A DNA stretch of 64,000 nt from Flammeovirga agarivorans (GTDB lineage: Bacteria > Bacteroidota > Bacteroidia > Cytophagales > Flammeovirgaceae), in contig NZ_JABAIL010000016.1 of assembly GCF_012641475.1 (NCBI RefSeq), forward strand, positions 1 to 64,000, in the 5' to 3' direction. The position numbers and the translations under genes were made by a program. Every line of letters starts with the position of its first letter. The first letter of the stretch is position 1. The notes under the pieces are model-generated. The model worked only from the letters and a program-made list of their open reading frames with translations, was not told where the DNA came from and did no database searches. Shown one piece after another: positions 26,993 to 35,057 of the stretch.

Positions 26993-27588
26993 CGCTTTCT
27001 TATTTTACGAGGCTTATTTCTTGCAGTCAGTCTTGCATCTTTTCTATTCTTGAAGATGTTGCCTACATAAGAGGCAGCTTCTGATCTATCCATCTTTCCC
27101 GACTTAACCGCAGCATTAATGGCTTTTACATTCTTCAAGTCATCTGAAGAAATTTTGCCTACTGAGTTTTTATAGCTAGAGATGTTATTGGAATCTAATC
27201 CAATTACTTTTTGAGCATACATATCAGAATTTCTTAAATACTTTCTTTTTCTGTACCCTCCGTCCATCCAAGTAAGGGAGTTGCTTGACTTACCTTTACT
27301 TGTGTTTCTTTTTGCTACCTGCTTACTGCCCTCCATTAGATGATCAGCGTTAGCTCCATCTCTTTTTAGGTTAATCCACCCTTTATTATAAGCTAAAGCA
27401 CCCGCAGCTGCAGAACCAAGAATCGCTCCTCCAATTGCAAGCTTACCTTTATGCTTTTTTGCGAATTTTTTAGTAGCTGAAATTGCTGAACTAAGACGTT
27501 GTTTAGTCGATCTTTTGTGAGACTTAATGACAGCTACCCCACCTCCGCTTTTTTTACGGAAGTGGGATTTTACAATTACTGTTGCCAT
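26989..27588 (-). CDS. VKSH-array protein 9
   Basis: This encodes 199 residues. The tag (VIVKSHFRKKSGGG, VAVIKSHKR) is followed by a Lys-rich helix and KLAIGGAILGSAAAGALAYNKG (about 46-67), a Gly/Ala hydrophobic segment, and a soluble polar part. It shows the same three-part layout as its neighbours and overlaps the next gene by four bases. Confidence 0.7.
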   Translation of the reverse strand: MATVIVKSHFRKKSGGGVAVIKSHKRSTKQRLSSAISATKKFAKKHKGKLAIGGAILGSAAAGALAYNKGWINLKRDGANADHLMEGSKQVAKRNTSKGKSSNSLTWMDGGYRKRKYLRNSDMYAQKVIGLDSNNISSYKNSVGKISSDDLKNVKAINAAVKSGKMDRSEAASYVGNIFKNRKDARLTARNKPRKIRKR

Positions 27589-27591
27589 AGA

Positions 27592-28050
27592 CTACTTCTT
27601 ATTTCTTGAAGCTCTTTTCTTTTTAAGGTATGATAGCTTAGCACCTCGCGCTGCACCTCTAACTTTACCATACCCTGACTTAACATCGCCTGCGATACCT
27701 TTTGTCAGTCCACGACCCGCACCTTTTGCTGCACTTACAGCTGTACCAAATCTGCCTTTTCCTGCAGCCTTTGCAGAGAACGCACTAGAGAGTGCTTTAC
27801 CTGATAATCCATATCTTTTGTTTGCACCGTAAGCTGCTGCACCTAAAGCTGCTGCTGCTCCGATACCGCCTGCAATTTTACGTTTGTGTTTACCTGCAAA
27901 TGCTCCAGCTTTACCTACAGCACCTTTTGCTTTAGTATACATCCCTTTAGCTCTTTCTTTAAGGGATTTTTTTGAGCGTTTATGAGACTTAACAACAGAC
28001 ATCTTACCCGATGCGGATTTTCTGTAATGTGACTTAACCGTAGTTACCAT
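27592..28050 (-). CDS. VKSH-array protein 8
   Basis: This encodes 152 residues. The tag TVKSHYRKSASGKMSVVKSHKR is followed by Lys/Ala repeats and KIAGGIGAAAALGAAAYGANKRYG (about 53-76). The C-terminal half is Gly/Ala/Lys-rich and histone-like (KGAGRGLTKGIAGDVKSGYG). With its high Lys and Ala content it is the most histone-like member. Confidence 0.7.
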   Translation of the reverse strand: MVTTVKSHYRKSASGKMSVVKSHKRSKKSLKERAKGMYTKAKGAVGKAGAFAGKHKRKIAGGIGAAAALGAAAYGANKRYGLSGKALSSAFSAKAAGKGRFGTAVSAAKGAGRGLTKGIAGDVKSGYGKVRGAARGAKLSYLKKKRASRNKK

Positions 28051-28057
28051 TTTTTTA

Positions 28058-28300
28058 TTATCGTTTAATTAGTTTTGAACCATACTTGACAGCATTTTTT
28101 GTGATGCCATCTATCGCTTTTCCTGTGACAACTCCACCAACAAGACCTCCAATTGGAGAGGCAACAAATTTGTTAGCACTCTTCCAGGCTTTGTTTCCTG
28201 CTTTCTTCAGTTTCGCTCGAATCTTTCCCCGTTTATGGGATCGAACTACACTAACTCCACCCGACTTGCTTTTTCTGTAGTGAGATTTTACTGTAATCAT
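28058..28300 (-). CDS. VKSH-array protein 7
   Basis: This encodes 80 residues from MITVKSHYRK. The ATG lies eight bases after the preceding stop; an earlier start overlapping the previous gene is less likely. The tag is VKSHYRK, SKSGGVSV, VRSHKR. A Gly-rich segment, VASPIGGLVGGVVTGKAIDG (about 44-63), follows, and the end is basic. Confidence 0.65.
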   Translation of the reverse strand: MITVKSHYRKSKSGGVSVVRSHKRGKIRAKLKKAGNKAWKSANKFVASPIGGLVGGVVTGKAIDGITKNAVKYGSKLIKR

Positions 28301-28307
28301 ATTTGAG

Positions 28308-28730
28308 CTATCTAATTGCACTTCCTACCGTTGAAATACCTACACCTGCAGCCATTGCCTTTATTGCACGCTTTTCTTCTTTTGTGTAAGCATTCCATTT
28401 TGCTTTAAAGATGTTTTGCCCTGAATCCCTATTCTTTGTATAGCGCTCCTTATGTGCTTTTCTTGCATCGAGGTGTTGACCAAAACCTGCTCGGATAAAA
28501 TTCTGGCCTTCTTTTCTTCGCTTCAGGTAGTACTTATTCAGCTCGTCTCTTTGTGCCATCCCTAGGTACGCACTACCACCCGCTGTAGTTAATCCTCCCA
28601 CCACCTTTAGACCGGTAGCTACTCCTTTTCGGAAGTGGGATTTAATAGTTTTAGAATCTCTTTTGTGAGACTTTACAACAGAAACTCCACCGCCTTTATT
28701 TTTTCGATAATGTGATTTTACTGTAATCAT
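28308..28730 (-). CDS. VKSH-array protein 6
   Basis: This encodes 140 residues with three copies of the tag at the N-terminus (VKSHYRK, VKSHKR, IKSHFRK). A Gly-rich segment, GLKVVGGLTTAGGSAYLGM (about 38-56), is followed by a charged helical domain with several Arg/Lys/Asn, and the C-terminus ends in IKAMAAGVGISTVGSAIR. It overlaps the upstream gene by four bases. Confidence 0.7.
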   Translation of the reverse strand: MITVKSHYRKNKGGGVSVVKSHKRDSKTIKSHFRKGVATGLKVVGGLTTAGGSAYLGMAQRDELNKYYLKRRKEGQNFIRAGFGQHLDARKAHKERYTKNRDSGQNIFKAKWNAYTKEEKRAIKAMAAGVGISTVGSAIR

Positions 28731-29050
28731 CTGTGTGCTTTTTGTTTTTGTGCCTTAATTCCATCAGCTAGGATATTTATTCCATACTGACCATACTTTT
28801 TTACTGAAGGGATGACTGTATTATTTATCGTAGGAATCAGTTTACCTTTTCCGTGTGAGTATCCTAAACCAAGTAAAGCCCCTGTCTTTAGGTTGCTATA
28901 GAATCTCTTTCTCTTTTTTTCAGATTCAGAAAAAGGGTTGCCAATTACACGCGAAACAAAATGACTTCTGACAGTTGTTCTCTTGTGAGATTTTATGACT
29001 GAAACCCCACCTTTGCGTTTTTTACGAAAGTGACTTTTTACTATTGTCAT
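28727..29050 (-). CDS. VKSH-array protein 5
   Basis: This encodes 107 residues. The tag copies are VKSHFRKKRKGGVSV, IKSHKR and VRSHFV. A Tyr/Gly-rich segment (GALLGLGYSHGKGK) follows and the C-terminus is Lys-rich. The gene overlaps both neighbours by four bases. Confidence 0.7.
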   Translation of the reverse strand: MTIVKSHFRKKRKGGVSVIKSHKRTTVRSHFVSRVIGNPFSESEKKRKRFYSNLKTGALLGLGYSHGKGKLIPTINNTVIPSVKKYGQYGINILADGIKAQKQKAHR

Positions 29051-29301
29051 TTTTTTCTTGTATTAAATATTCCCTTACCTATACTTTCAGACAATGCGCT
29101 TGAAAATTCTGATGGTAACTTTTTTATGTCATTGCGTAGTTTGACTCCACCAGCTCCTAAAGCAGCTCCCCCCAAAAGTGCTGCTGAATGTGTAAGCTTA
29201 CTTTTATGTTTTTTAGCAAAGTCTGTAACTCGTTTTTTTAGTGATCGCTTATGTGATCTAACAAGCTTACCCCCACGGAAATGTGACTTGACCGTTATCA
29301 T
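29047..29301 (-). CDS. VKSH-array protein 4
   Basis: This encodes 84 residues. The tag VKSHFRGGKLVRSHKR is followed by KLTHSAALLGGAALGAGGV (about 36-54), a Gly/Ala hydrophobic segment, and a charged C-terminus. It overlaps both neighbours by four bases. Confidence 0.7.
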   Translation of the reverse strand: MITVKSHFRGGKLVRSHKRSLKKRVTDFAKKHKSKLTHSAALLGGAALGAGGVKLRNDIKKLPSEFSSALSESIGKGIFNTRKK

Positions 29302-29561
29302 ATTCGTAAGTGATTTTCATGTGAAACATTCGGGATCGATTGAGAAGGACTTTTTGAAGAAAATTCATCTCTTCTTTTTTGAAGCAAAGCACTTACATAA
29401 AAAATTCGATCTAGGAATTTTGCGTGAGGTAAGTGTCCTAAAATTGCTCGCTTTACAGGGCTAAATTTTCTAACAATAGAATGTCTAGATCTGAAGTGTG
29501 ATTTAACTACACTAACTCCTCCTTTTTTCTTCCTTCTGTAATGTGCTTTTACTGTTGCCAT
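29298..29561 (-). CDS. VKSH-array protein 3
   Basis: This encodes 87 residues. The tag is VKAHYRRKKKGGVSVVKSHFR. The rest is Arg/Lys/His-rich (KFSPVKRAILGHLPHAKFLDRI) and, unlike most neighbours, has no Gly/Ala-rich membrane-like segment. Confidence 0.65.
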   Translation of the reverse strand: MATVKAHYRRKKKGGVSVVKSHFRSRHSIVRKFSPVKRAILGHLPHAKFLDRIFYVSALLQKRRDEFSSKSPSQSIPNVSHENHLRI

Positions 29562-29764
29562 TAAACCCCTCGTTTTACATACACCATCTTTCCAGATGCA
29601 GCACGAACTTTCTTACCCATTCCCTTGTTTGCTCTGGAGTAGCTTTTTACGTTTGAAGCTTTACGGGTATAACCTCGGACGGTTACTACTTTACCGTTTT
29701 TCATTTTTCGCTTGTGAACACCAACTTTGTTTGCTTGGCGTTTGTACATTCCGACTTTTTGCAT
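29561..29764 (-). CDS. VKSH-array protein 2, repeat-only member
   Basis: This encodes 67 residues made almost entirely of copies of the tag unit V-x-x-[YH]-x-R: VGMYKR, VGVHKR, VRGYTR and VKSYSR, joined by Lys/Gly linkers, and ending KMVYVKRGV. It may be the minimal functional form of the motif. It overlaps the next gene by one base. Confidence 0.65.
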   Translation of the reverse strand: MQKVGMYKRQANKVGVHKRKMKNGKVVTVRGYTRKASNVKSYSRANKGMGKKVRAASGKMVYVKRGV

Positions 29765-29821
29765 GTCTATTTTCTTTTAAATCTTTGAGAAGTTTTTCAA
29801 TGAGTACCCTTATATGTTGCA

Positions 29822-30256
29822 TTAGATTGTAAAGTGATCAGCAAACAATTCTTTTGCGGACTGTTTTGATCCAGACTTTTTTCGCAACTTCTTCATGGCC
29901 TTCTTACCTTCTTTTGTATTCTTGCTCCAAGTGTCTGTTGGTTTGCTCATTTTCACTTTTTCAGAATCTACGATGTGACCCAATTCGTGCCTAAGAATCT
30001 TCCCAAAGTTCTCCCCGCTTTTGCCGATTTTATTTACATCCATGTTTAGCTCATGACTAACTGGCTTCATCTTTTTTTCATCGACTTTAGTAGCCACATG
30101 TGCAAGACTAGTACCCTCTGCCTTATGGTTTAGATTAACCTTTATAGGAGTTTGAATACCGTACTTGTTTTGAACTTCACGTACATGGCTTCTAACTGTA
30201 GCAAGTTTTCCGTTCTTCTTCTTGAAGTGAGATTTTACTCGAACAAATCTTCCCAT
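29822..30256 (-). CDS. VKSH-array protein 1 with HELGH metallopeptidase-like domain
   Basis: This encodes 144 residues. The array tag (FVRVKSHFKKKNGKLATVRSH, residues 4-24) is followed by a small domain with RHELGHIVD (H90, E91, H94) and a downstream ELFADHF (E136), the HExxH...E layout of zinc gluzincin-like metallopeptidases. It is first in the array and overlaps the tail-completion gene by one base (TAATG). It could process the other tagged proteins, or act in the virion as an ejected or entry enzyme. The catalytic residues are present, but no family is proven. Confidence 0.65.
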   Translation of the reverse strand: MGRFVRVKSHFKKKNGKLATVRSHVREVQNKYGIQTPIKVNLNHKAEGTSLAHVATKVDEKKMKPVSHELNMDVNKIGKSGENFGKILRHELGHIVDSEKVKMSKPTDTWSKNTKEGKKAMKKLRKKSGSKQSAKELFADHFTI

Positions 30257-30987
30257 TATTTTCTGCTAAGGGGCGTATTATTCTTAGGGTTCAACCCTAA
30301 AGCAACTGCATTTTCGAAGTGTGCTTTTAGCTCTTTCCTGACTACTTCTTCAAGTTGCTTTTTCATGTCGGGCAACGTTTCATCCAAAGTGGGGCGCCAA
30401 TGGGGCATTCCATGTGGGCGTTGCTTAAAACCGTATTCTAATTGTAGTGCTAGCTTTGAGAGGGGTATTTTTGAACGGGGATGTTCGCCCTCTTTTATAC
30501 CAACTGCATAAAATCCGTCAGTATCACTTTTGGTTACTTCTAGTGAGTTGATATAAGATTCTGTATCTATGAGGGGGGTATTGGATTCAGAACCTCTTGC
30601 TGTTCGCTTTTTTAGTGTTGATTCGTTAAGCTCATATCCAAACTTGTTGCTTTGGAGATTTGCTTTAAGTTGTTTTATGTATGCTTCAGCATTAAGTTTA
30701 GAGACTTCTTTAAGTCTATCTTGTAGCTCTTTAGGCAAGTTAGCTAGTTCATTGCGCTCTTTCAAGCTACTAGCTATTTTTTCAACTTCTTTTTTTTCGG
30801 ATGCTTTAGAAAACTCTGTTTTAGTCGCCTCCGATTTCTTATGAAACGTTTCTTTTTCAGCTTTCGCTTCTTTTTTAAGTACTGTCTCTTTTGTACGAAA
30901 AAAGGTCTTTGTAAGCGATGAAGCTTTATCCAAAGACCTTTCCATATTCGAGAACAGTTTTTCAAGTGTGTGTAAAAAACTACTCAT
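30256..30987 (-). CDS. virion morphogenesis/tail completion protein (gpG-like)
   Basis: This encodes 243 residues. The N-terminal 90 residues are a Lys/Glu-rich helix. The C-terminal domain has DTESYINSLEV, FYAVGIKEGEHPRSKIPLSKLALQLEYGF and MPHWRPTLDETLP, the conserved pattern of HK97 gp10/phage virion morphogenesis proteins (short beta domain, then RPT/RPF). It seals or joins the tail to the head. It overlaps the neck protein by eight bases and the first array gene by one base. Confidence 0.75.
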   Translation of the reverse strand: MSSFLHTLEKLFSNMERSLDKASSLTKTFFRTKETVLKKEAKAEKETFHKKSEATKTEFSKASEKKEVEKIASSLKERNELANLPKELQDRLKEVSKLNAEAYIKQLKANLQSNKFGYELNESTLKKRTARGSESNTPLIDTESYINSLEVTKSDTDGFYAVGIKEGEHPRSKIPLSKLALQLEYGFKQRPHGMPHWRPTLDETLPDMKKQLEEVVRKELKAHFENAVALGLNPKNNTPLSRK

Positions 30988-31420
30988 TGTATAACTGTTT
31001 ATTACTTTCTAGTTCAATTCGAATAGCCAAGCAAGAATTATATAGTTCATCCTCTAAAGTGATTTTCGGGGAGAAGTACTCTTTACCTAAAAATTCAACT
31101 CTGAGGTTTTTATTGTCAAGGCTAGTTGACCCTATTATTCGGTTTAATTGTATAGGAGAAATCATGATGTCTGCTGTAGAACTTGAAAATCTACCTTCCT
31201 CCCTACGCTCCTCTTGCTGTGATTGTTTGTTATATAAACAATTTATCGTATACGACTTTTCTACTACTTCTACTTCTCCAATAAAATTTTTAAATCCATT
31301 TTCTGAAGGAAGTGCTTTTCGTATATGAAGACGAACAGAAAAAGGGGAATTTTCAACCTCCTTATGCACTCTTGATTGAAGTGCTAAAAACCGCTGTAGT
31401 GTGAGAGAGTTTGTTATCAT
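30980..31420 (-). CDS. head-tail connector (unassigned neck protein)
   Basis: This encodes 146 residues, mostly beta strand with a charged middle (QSQQEERREEGRF). It overlaps both neighbours by a few bases. Its place between the 299-residue structural gene and the tail completion gene makes a head-closure or neck protein likely. No family was recognised. Confidence 0.55.
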   Translation of the reverse strand: MITNSLTLQRFLALQSRVHKEVENSPFSVRLHIRKALPSENGFKNFIGEVEVVEKSYTINCLYNKQSQQEERREEGRFSSSTADIMISPIQLNRIIGSTSLDNKNLRVEFLGKEYFSPKITLEDELYNSCLAIRIELESNKQLYNE

Positions 31421-32316
31421 TCGTTGAATATTGTATGCGATGGATCAAGAAGACCTCGTGTATAAGGAGAAAGCGTATATGGATACGAATCGAAATGAGC
31501 TAAATAATTCGAAGTCTTCTCTAATTGAGTATCACTAACCCTCAATACATCTGGTCTTAATGAAAAATCTTTATATCGTTGCTCAACTATACCTCTCAAA
31601 TGCAATTGCAGTCTATACCAAAAGCTAGACTCATCACCAAAAACGTTTTCACTGCCAATTTTTTCTATTCTAGCAAAATCTTGCGATGAAGGATTTTCTG
31701 ATAAAGATAGGTTGCCAATAGTAGCATTGACTGTCACATCCGTATTTACAGGATTTTGAGTTATTCCATTTTTTGTAACTGAAACATCTAATGACATTGT
31801 TGCTTTTTCTGCAACCCTTCTCTTCTCTAACAATCGATAAGCACACCAAGTAGCAAAGTGACCTACAGGAAAAAATCTACCAAGTTCGTCAAAGATTTCT
31901 TCTGTTGTAGTACTTAGTATCTGTACGTCATGCACTTCAATAAACCATGCTAATACTTCTGCAATCGTGCTTTCACTGAAGAAGTTTTTTTTATAAAAAG
32001 CATAAGGACTATCTATGCTAACATCAGATACTTGAACAAGGTCGCTACATAGATCCGTACTTGAATAAAAACTTGGCCCAAGAGACAGAACAATATCAGG
32101 AGCTTGAACAATGAGTACGTTTATCAAATCTATTACAGGAGTCTCAGGACTGAAATCCAGAATTAAATAGTCGCCACCCCCGTTTACAACTTTCAACATG
32201 TTGTCTGAGATTGTAAGAACACCTTCATTATGCTGTATATGTCCCAAATTTGTGACAAAACGATCATAAGAAAGTTCTCTTACTGATGTAATAAATTTCT
32301 GATACAACGTACTCAT
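31417..32316 (-). CDS. hypothetical head-tail structural protein
   Basis: This encodes 299 residues. The N-terminal half is helical and strand-rich, then there is a likely flexible beta part (VSVTKNGITQNPVNTDVTVN). Residue order, lengths and position after the capsid cistrons suggest a connector or a decoration/minor head protein, but no family is recognised. It overlaps the next gene by four bases (ATGA). Confidence 0.55.
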   Translation of the reverse strand: MSTLYQKFITSVRELSYDRFVTNLGHIQHNEGVLTISDNMLKVVNGGGDYLILDFSPETPVIDLINVLIVQAPDIVLSLGPSFYSSTDLCSDLVQVSDVSIDSPYAFYKKNFFSESTIAEVLAWFIEVHDVQILSTTTEEIFDELGRFFPVGHFATWCAYRLLEKRRVAEKATMSLDVSVTKNGITQNPVNTDVTVNATIGNLSLSENPSSQDFARIEKIGSENVFGDESSFWYRLQLHLRGIVEQRYKDFSLRPDVLRVSDTQLEKTSNYLAHFDSYPYTLSPYTRGLLDPSHTIFNE

Positions 32317-32323
32317 GTTTTAT

Positions 32324-32707
32324 CTATCTGCTAATGATCTGCACATGTCCTGAATAAGCGAACACTGAAGCAACATTCGAAGGTAATATGACAGCTTTAC
32401 CAACTTGGCTAGCTGTGATATTATAAGTCGTTTTACCCACAGTTGCCTTTAAAGGCTTGCGGACAAGAACCTCCGTTTCTCTTTTTACTTTAGGCTGTAC
32501 AACTGCACTCACAGGGCTTGCAATTGGTTTAGCTTCGTTTGATTCAGGAACAACGGGAACTGTATCCATAGAGACAGCTTCCTGTGCTAGAATTTCACTT
32601 TCTTTTTCAGCAATTTCTTTAAGAAGAGTTTCCTCTTTCTTAGACTTGTTTGGTTCTTTTCCAAACAGCTCCACGTACTTATCGGTTACTTCTTTAGCGA
32701 TACTCAT
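32324..32707 (-). CDS. small capsid-associated protein
   Basis: This encodes 127 residues in three parts: an N-terminal helix-extension-helix-like motif (KYVELFGKEPNKSKKEETLLKEI), a Pro/Val/Ala-rich linker (about 45-75), and a small beta domain (ATVGKTTYNITASQVGKAVILPS). It follows the capsid gene by six bases. It could be a head-tail joining (gpFI-like) or decoration protein. The call is by layout only. Confidence 0.5.
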   Translation of the reverse strand: MSIAKEVTDKYVELFGKEPNKSKKEETLLKEIAEKESEILAQEAVSMDTVPVVPESNEAKPIASPVSAVVQPKVKRETEVLVRKPLKATVGKTTYNITASQVGKAVILPSNVASVFAYSGHVQIISR

Positions 32708-32712
32708 GTGAA

Positions 32713-33696
32713 TTAATTAGTTACAATTTTTGCGATGTTTTTTTCTTCGATCAAGCCCGTACCCCAGATAGCATACCAAGCTAGACTTTTGATTCTTCCG
32801 AAATCACTAACACCCGATTCACGAATTTGTGGCATTAAACCCCAAGCATTACCATAAGCATTCTCGCCAAAGATAACTGCTTCGGATACTCTGTCAGAAG
32901 GAGCCGTTACTCCATACTTCGTTGCATAAGCAGCGGGATCATAAACAGGCATTTGAGTTGTCTCAAGGAAGACTACACCCTCATAAGTGCCTATTTCACC
33001 TGAAAAAAGTTGACGTGTACCAGCATATTTATTCGCCTCGATCCATCTTGAATCCTCGCGTAATTGCCTTAACTGCCTTGGAGATGCGATACATACGTAG
33101 TACTCTCCATTGAACTTAGGGGCATCATTAGAGGCTAATAGTTCAACTGCATCTAATACAGAATTTGAATCAAAATTATCTGATCCCGATAGTGATGCAA
33201 GATCGGCTTTACCACCACCATACAATACGTTTGGTGTAGATGTTACAATATCTCTCAACTCACTATCTAGAGTTTTTGCCATATCGTTTGAAAGAGCAAT
33301 AGTTGCCTCCTCAATCAAATCAAACATGGATACACGTAACTTAAACTCTGAGAGTGTTACTGCATTACCTTTCTCTTGAACCGTAATTCCAATTTCACTG
33401 GAACTAAGTGCTTGAGATGAAATTGTAGCGTGTTCATCCAATGTGCCACCACTAACGCCTAAATCATCAAAACGAGTGAAGATTACCTGCTTACCTGGTG
33501 CAGTCATTAAGTTTGTTTTCTCCTTAGCAAATTGAAGAAACTTCAGTCGTGGTTGTGCATGATATAAAAGCTCACGCGAGTAAACATCACGAACTGCTTG
33601 AGAAAGTACCGTACCATTTGTGCCTGGGCTTGTAGCGTTATACCCGCCTTGGATAGCAGAAGAATATGCTTGACCGTTACTATTAACGAAAGACAT
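32713..33696 (-). CDS. major capsid protein, N4-gp56 family
   Basis: This encodes 327 residues. The N-terminal RDVYSRELLYHAQPRLKFLQFA, the central EIGITVQEKGNAVTLSEF motif and VCIASPRQLRQLREDSRW match the N4-gp56 family of HK97-fold capsid proteins. It comes after the scaffold-like gene and before the head-tail connector genes. The leader element CACACAAATATT lies nine bases before the start. Confidence 0.9.
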   Translation of the reverse strand: MSFVNSNGQAYSSAIQGGYNATSPGTNGTVLSQAVRDVYSRELLYHAQPRLKFLQFAKEKTNLMTAPGKQVIFTRFDDLGVSGGTLDEHATISSQALSSSEIGITVQEKGNAVTLSEFKLRVSMFDLIEEATIALSNDMAKTLDSELRDIVTSTPNVLYGGGKADLASLSGSDNFDSNSVLDAVELLASNDAPKFNGEYYVCIASPRQLRQLREDSRWIEANKYAGTRQLFSGEIGTYEGVVFLETTQMPVYDPAAYATKYGVTAPSDRVSEAVIFGENAYGNAWGLMPQIRESGVSDFGRIKSLAWYAIWGTGLIEEKNIAKIVTN

Positions 33697-33705
33697 CTTA
33701 GATTA

Positions 33706-33717
33706 AATATTTGTGTG
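33706..33717 (-). promoter_or_regulatory. CACACAAATATT leader element
   Basis: An exact copy, nine bases upstream of the capsid gene start (33696). It lies in the 26-base gap after the scaffold-like gene. Confidence 0.6.
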
Positions 33718-33722
33718 TAGAA

Positions 33723-34679
33723 CTACCCTCCGTAATTCGCTGACATCTGCGCTCGTACTGATGCTAGAGCAGCTTCACGCACATTGGCGTATTCTGGAGA
33801 GTCCCCCCTCATACCTGGAGCGATCAGTTGGTTCTCGGTTGGTGTTGTGACAACGGACTGAACGGGCGGGTATGGGGCTTGCGCTTGAGGAGTCTGATAC
33901 ATTTGAGCAACAGATGGTTGCTGCGGTTGTTGTGGTTGAGCTACTGCTTGTTGTGTAGGTTGTGCAGTTGGCTGTACTCCTTGTTGCGGTTGTTGTGGTT
34001 GAGCGTTGTTGTACCTCGCTCTCGCCATTTTTGAGGCTTCAACTGAAGCATCGATTTCTTGAGGTGTTCCTCCCATGATCATTTCGGGAATGATCTGATC
34101 ACCGTATTCTGAAATCTTTTGCTGTCGGTAGTTCTCAATCTGTTGGTGCTGTACTGACTGTAGCGTTTGAGTAAGTGGGGCTACTGTTGCCTGTAAAATA
34201 TCATTTACTTTACTAGCTACGATTTGGTCCAAGTTTTGATTTGCAGCGGGGATTTGTTGTACTGTAGGAACAGTCTCTACCCCTTGCTGTGGTTGAGTCT
34301 GGTTGTGATTCTGAGGTTGTGGGGATTGAGGAGGCTGAACCTGTTGGTTAGTCGCAAGTTGAGATCTAAGATTGTTGACCGTATCATACATTCTATTTTT
34401 CTCTACTTGTCTTTGACTATTCAGATAAGCTTGAGCTTGATCTAAAGGAACAGCTTGGCCGTCGAGCATAATTGTTTGAACCTGTTGTGGCTGTGGCGGT
34501 GTTGGATTCTGTTGTGGTTGCGGAACTGTATGTGTCACGTTCTGCGAAGTGTTGCTTTGAATCTGTTGCTGAACCTGTTGGCTCGAAGCTGACGTTTGAA
34601 CAGGGGTAGTCCCTGTAGTCTGTACAGATTGTGGTGGATTAGGTGTTGCCGTGGGTTGTTGTGCTGTATTTTGTGACAT
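33723..34679 (-). CDS. scaffold-like protein, Gln/Pro-rich
   Basis: This encodes 318 residues dominated by Gln, Pro and Thr, with PQ, QQ and QP repeats in the first 140 and in the segment about 230-290. A helical part lies between (about 95-215), and the C-terminus is NVREAALASVRAQMSANYGG. Its position directly before the capsid gene fits a scaffolding protein or a capsid-assembly precursor. The low-complexity composition may be intrinsic disorder. Confidence 0.6.
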   Translation of the reverse strand: MSQNTAQQPTATPNPPQSVQTTGTTPVQTSASSQQVQQQIQSNTSQNVTHTVPQPQQNPTPPQPQQVQTIMLDGQAVPLDQAQAYLNSQRQVEKNRMYDTVNNLRSQLATNQQVQPPQSPQPQNHNQTQPQQGVETVPTVQQIPAANQNLDQIVASKVNDILQATVAPLTQTLQSVQHQQIENYRQQKISEYGDQIIPEMIMGGTPQEIDASVEASKMARARYNNAQPQQPQQGVQPTAQPTQQAVAQPQQPQQPSVAQMYQTPQAQAPYPPVQSVVTTPTENQLIAPGMRGDSPEYANVREAALASVRAQMSANYGG

Positions 34680-34704
34680 GCTTTTGACTAATTATGCTAA
34701 AAGA

Positions 34705-34917
34705 TTATTTGTGATACTCAGTGTTCGGGTAGTGAACATTTGGGTTACGCAATTGTGCGTTCAATCGGCTTGATGCTTCAGGCTTAATGCTGTTTTCCAT
34801 CATGTGCTGATTTCCCAAAGGAGCCTTTACGTTATTCACGAATGCTCCCGAAGTTTTTTTACCATCAGCTTTCACTTTTGCCGCAAGTGAAGAAGCTGCA
34901 TCATATTCGTTTCTCAT
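34705..34917 (-). CDS. hypothetical small protein of the capsid operon
   Basis: This encodes 70 residues, with no hydrophobic segment, ending in an Asn/His/Tyr-rich tail. It lies between the portal and scaffold-like genes. The leader element CACACAAATATT lies seven bases before the start, which supports it as a real gene. The function is unknown. Confidence 0.6.
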   Translation of the reverse strand: MRNEYDAASSLAAKVKADGKKTSGAFVNNVKAPLGNQHMMENSIKPEASSRLNAQLRNPNVHYPNTEYHK

Positions 34918-34924
34918 GACTTAA

Positions 34925-34936
34925 AATATTTGTGTG
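34925..34936 (-). promoter_or_regulatory. CACACAAATATT leader element
   Basis: An exact copy, seven bases before the start of the 70-residue capsid-operon gene (34917). Confidence 0.6.
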
Positions 34937-34995
34937 GATTTTTTAGTCTTATAATACAAAGCTGACTAGTAAATTGCAGACCGTCAACAAGAACT

Positions 34996-35024
34996 AAAAA
35001 AACCTTGCAAAAAAATTACAAGGC
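34996..35024 (-). terminator. Rho-independent terminator after the portal gene
   Basis: CCTTG-AA / TT-CAAGG stems are followed on the minus strand by seven Ts. It lies between the portal gene and the 70-residue gene, so a new transcript probably starts downstream. Confidence 0.75.
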
Positions 35025-35057
35025 TTTAATGATCTTATATAAATTAACTTACTATGT

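Noticed and set aside
33828-34445. Plus-strand frames opposite the scaffold-like gene
   Set aside because: Leu/Trp/Arg-rich shadows of Gln/Pro codons on the coding strand.
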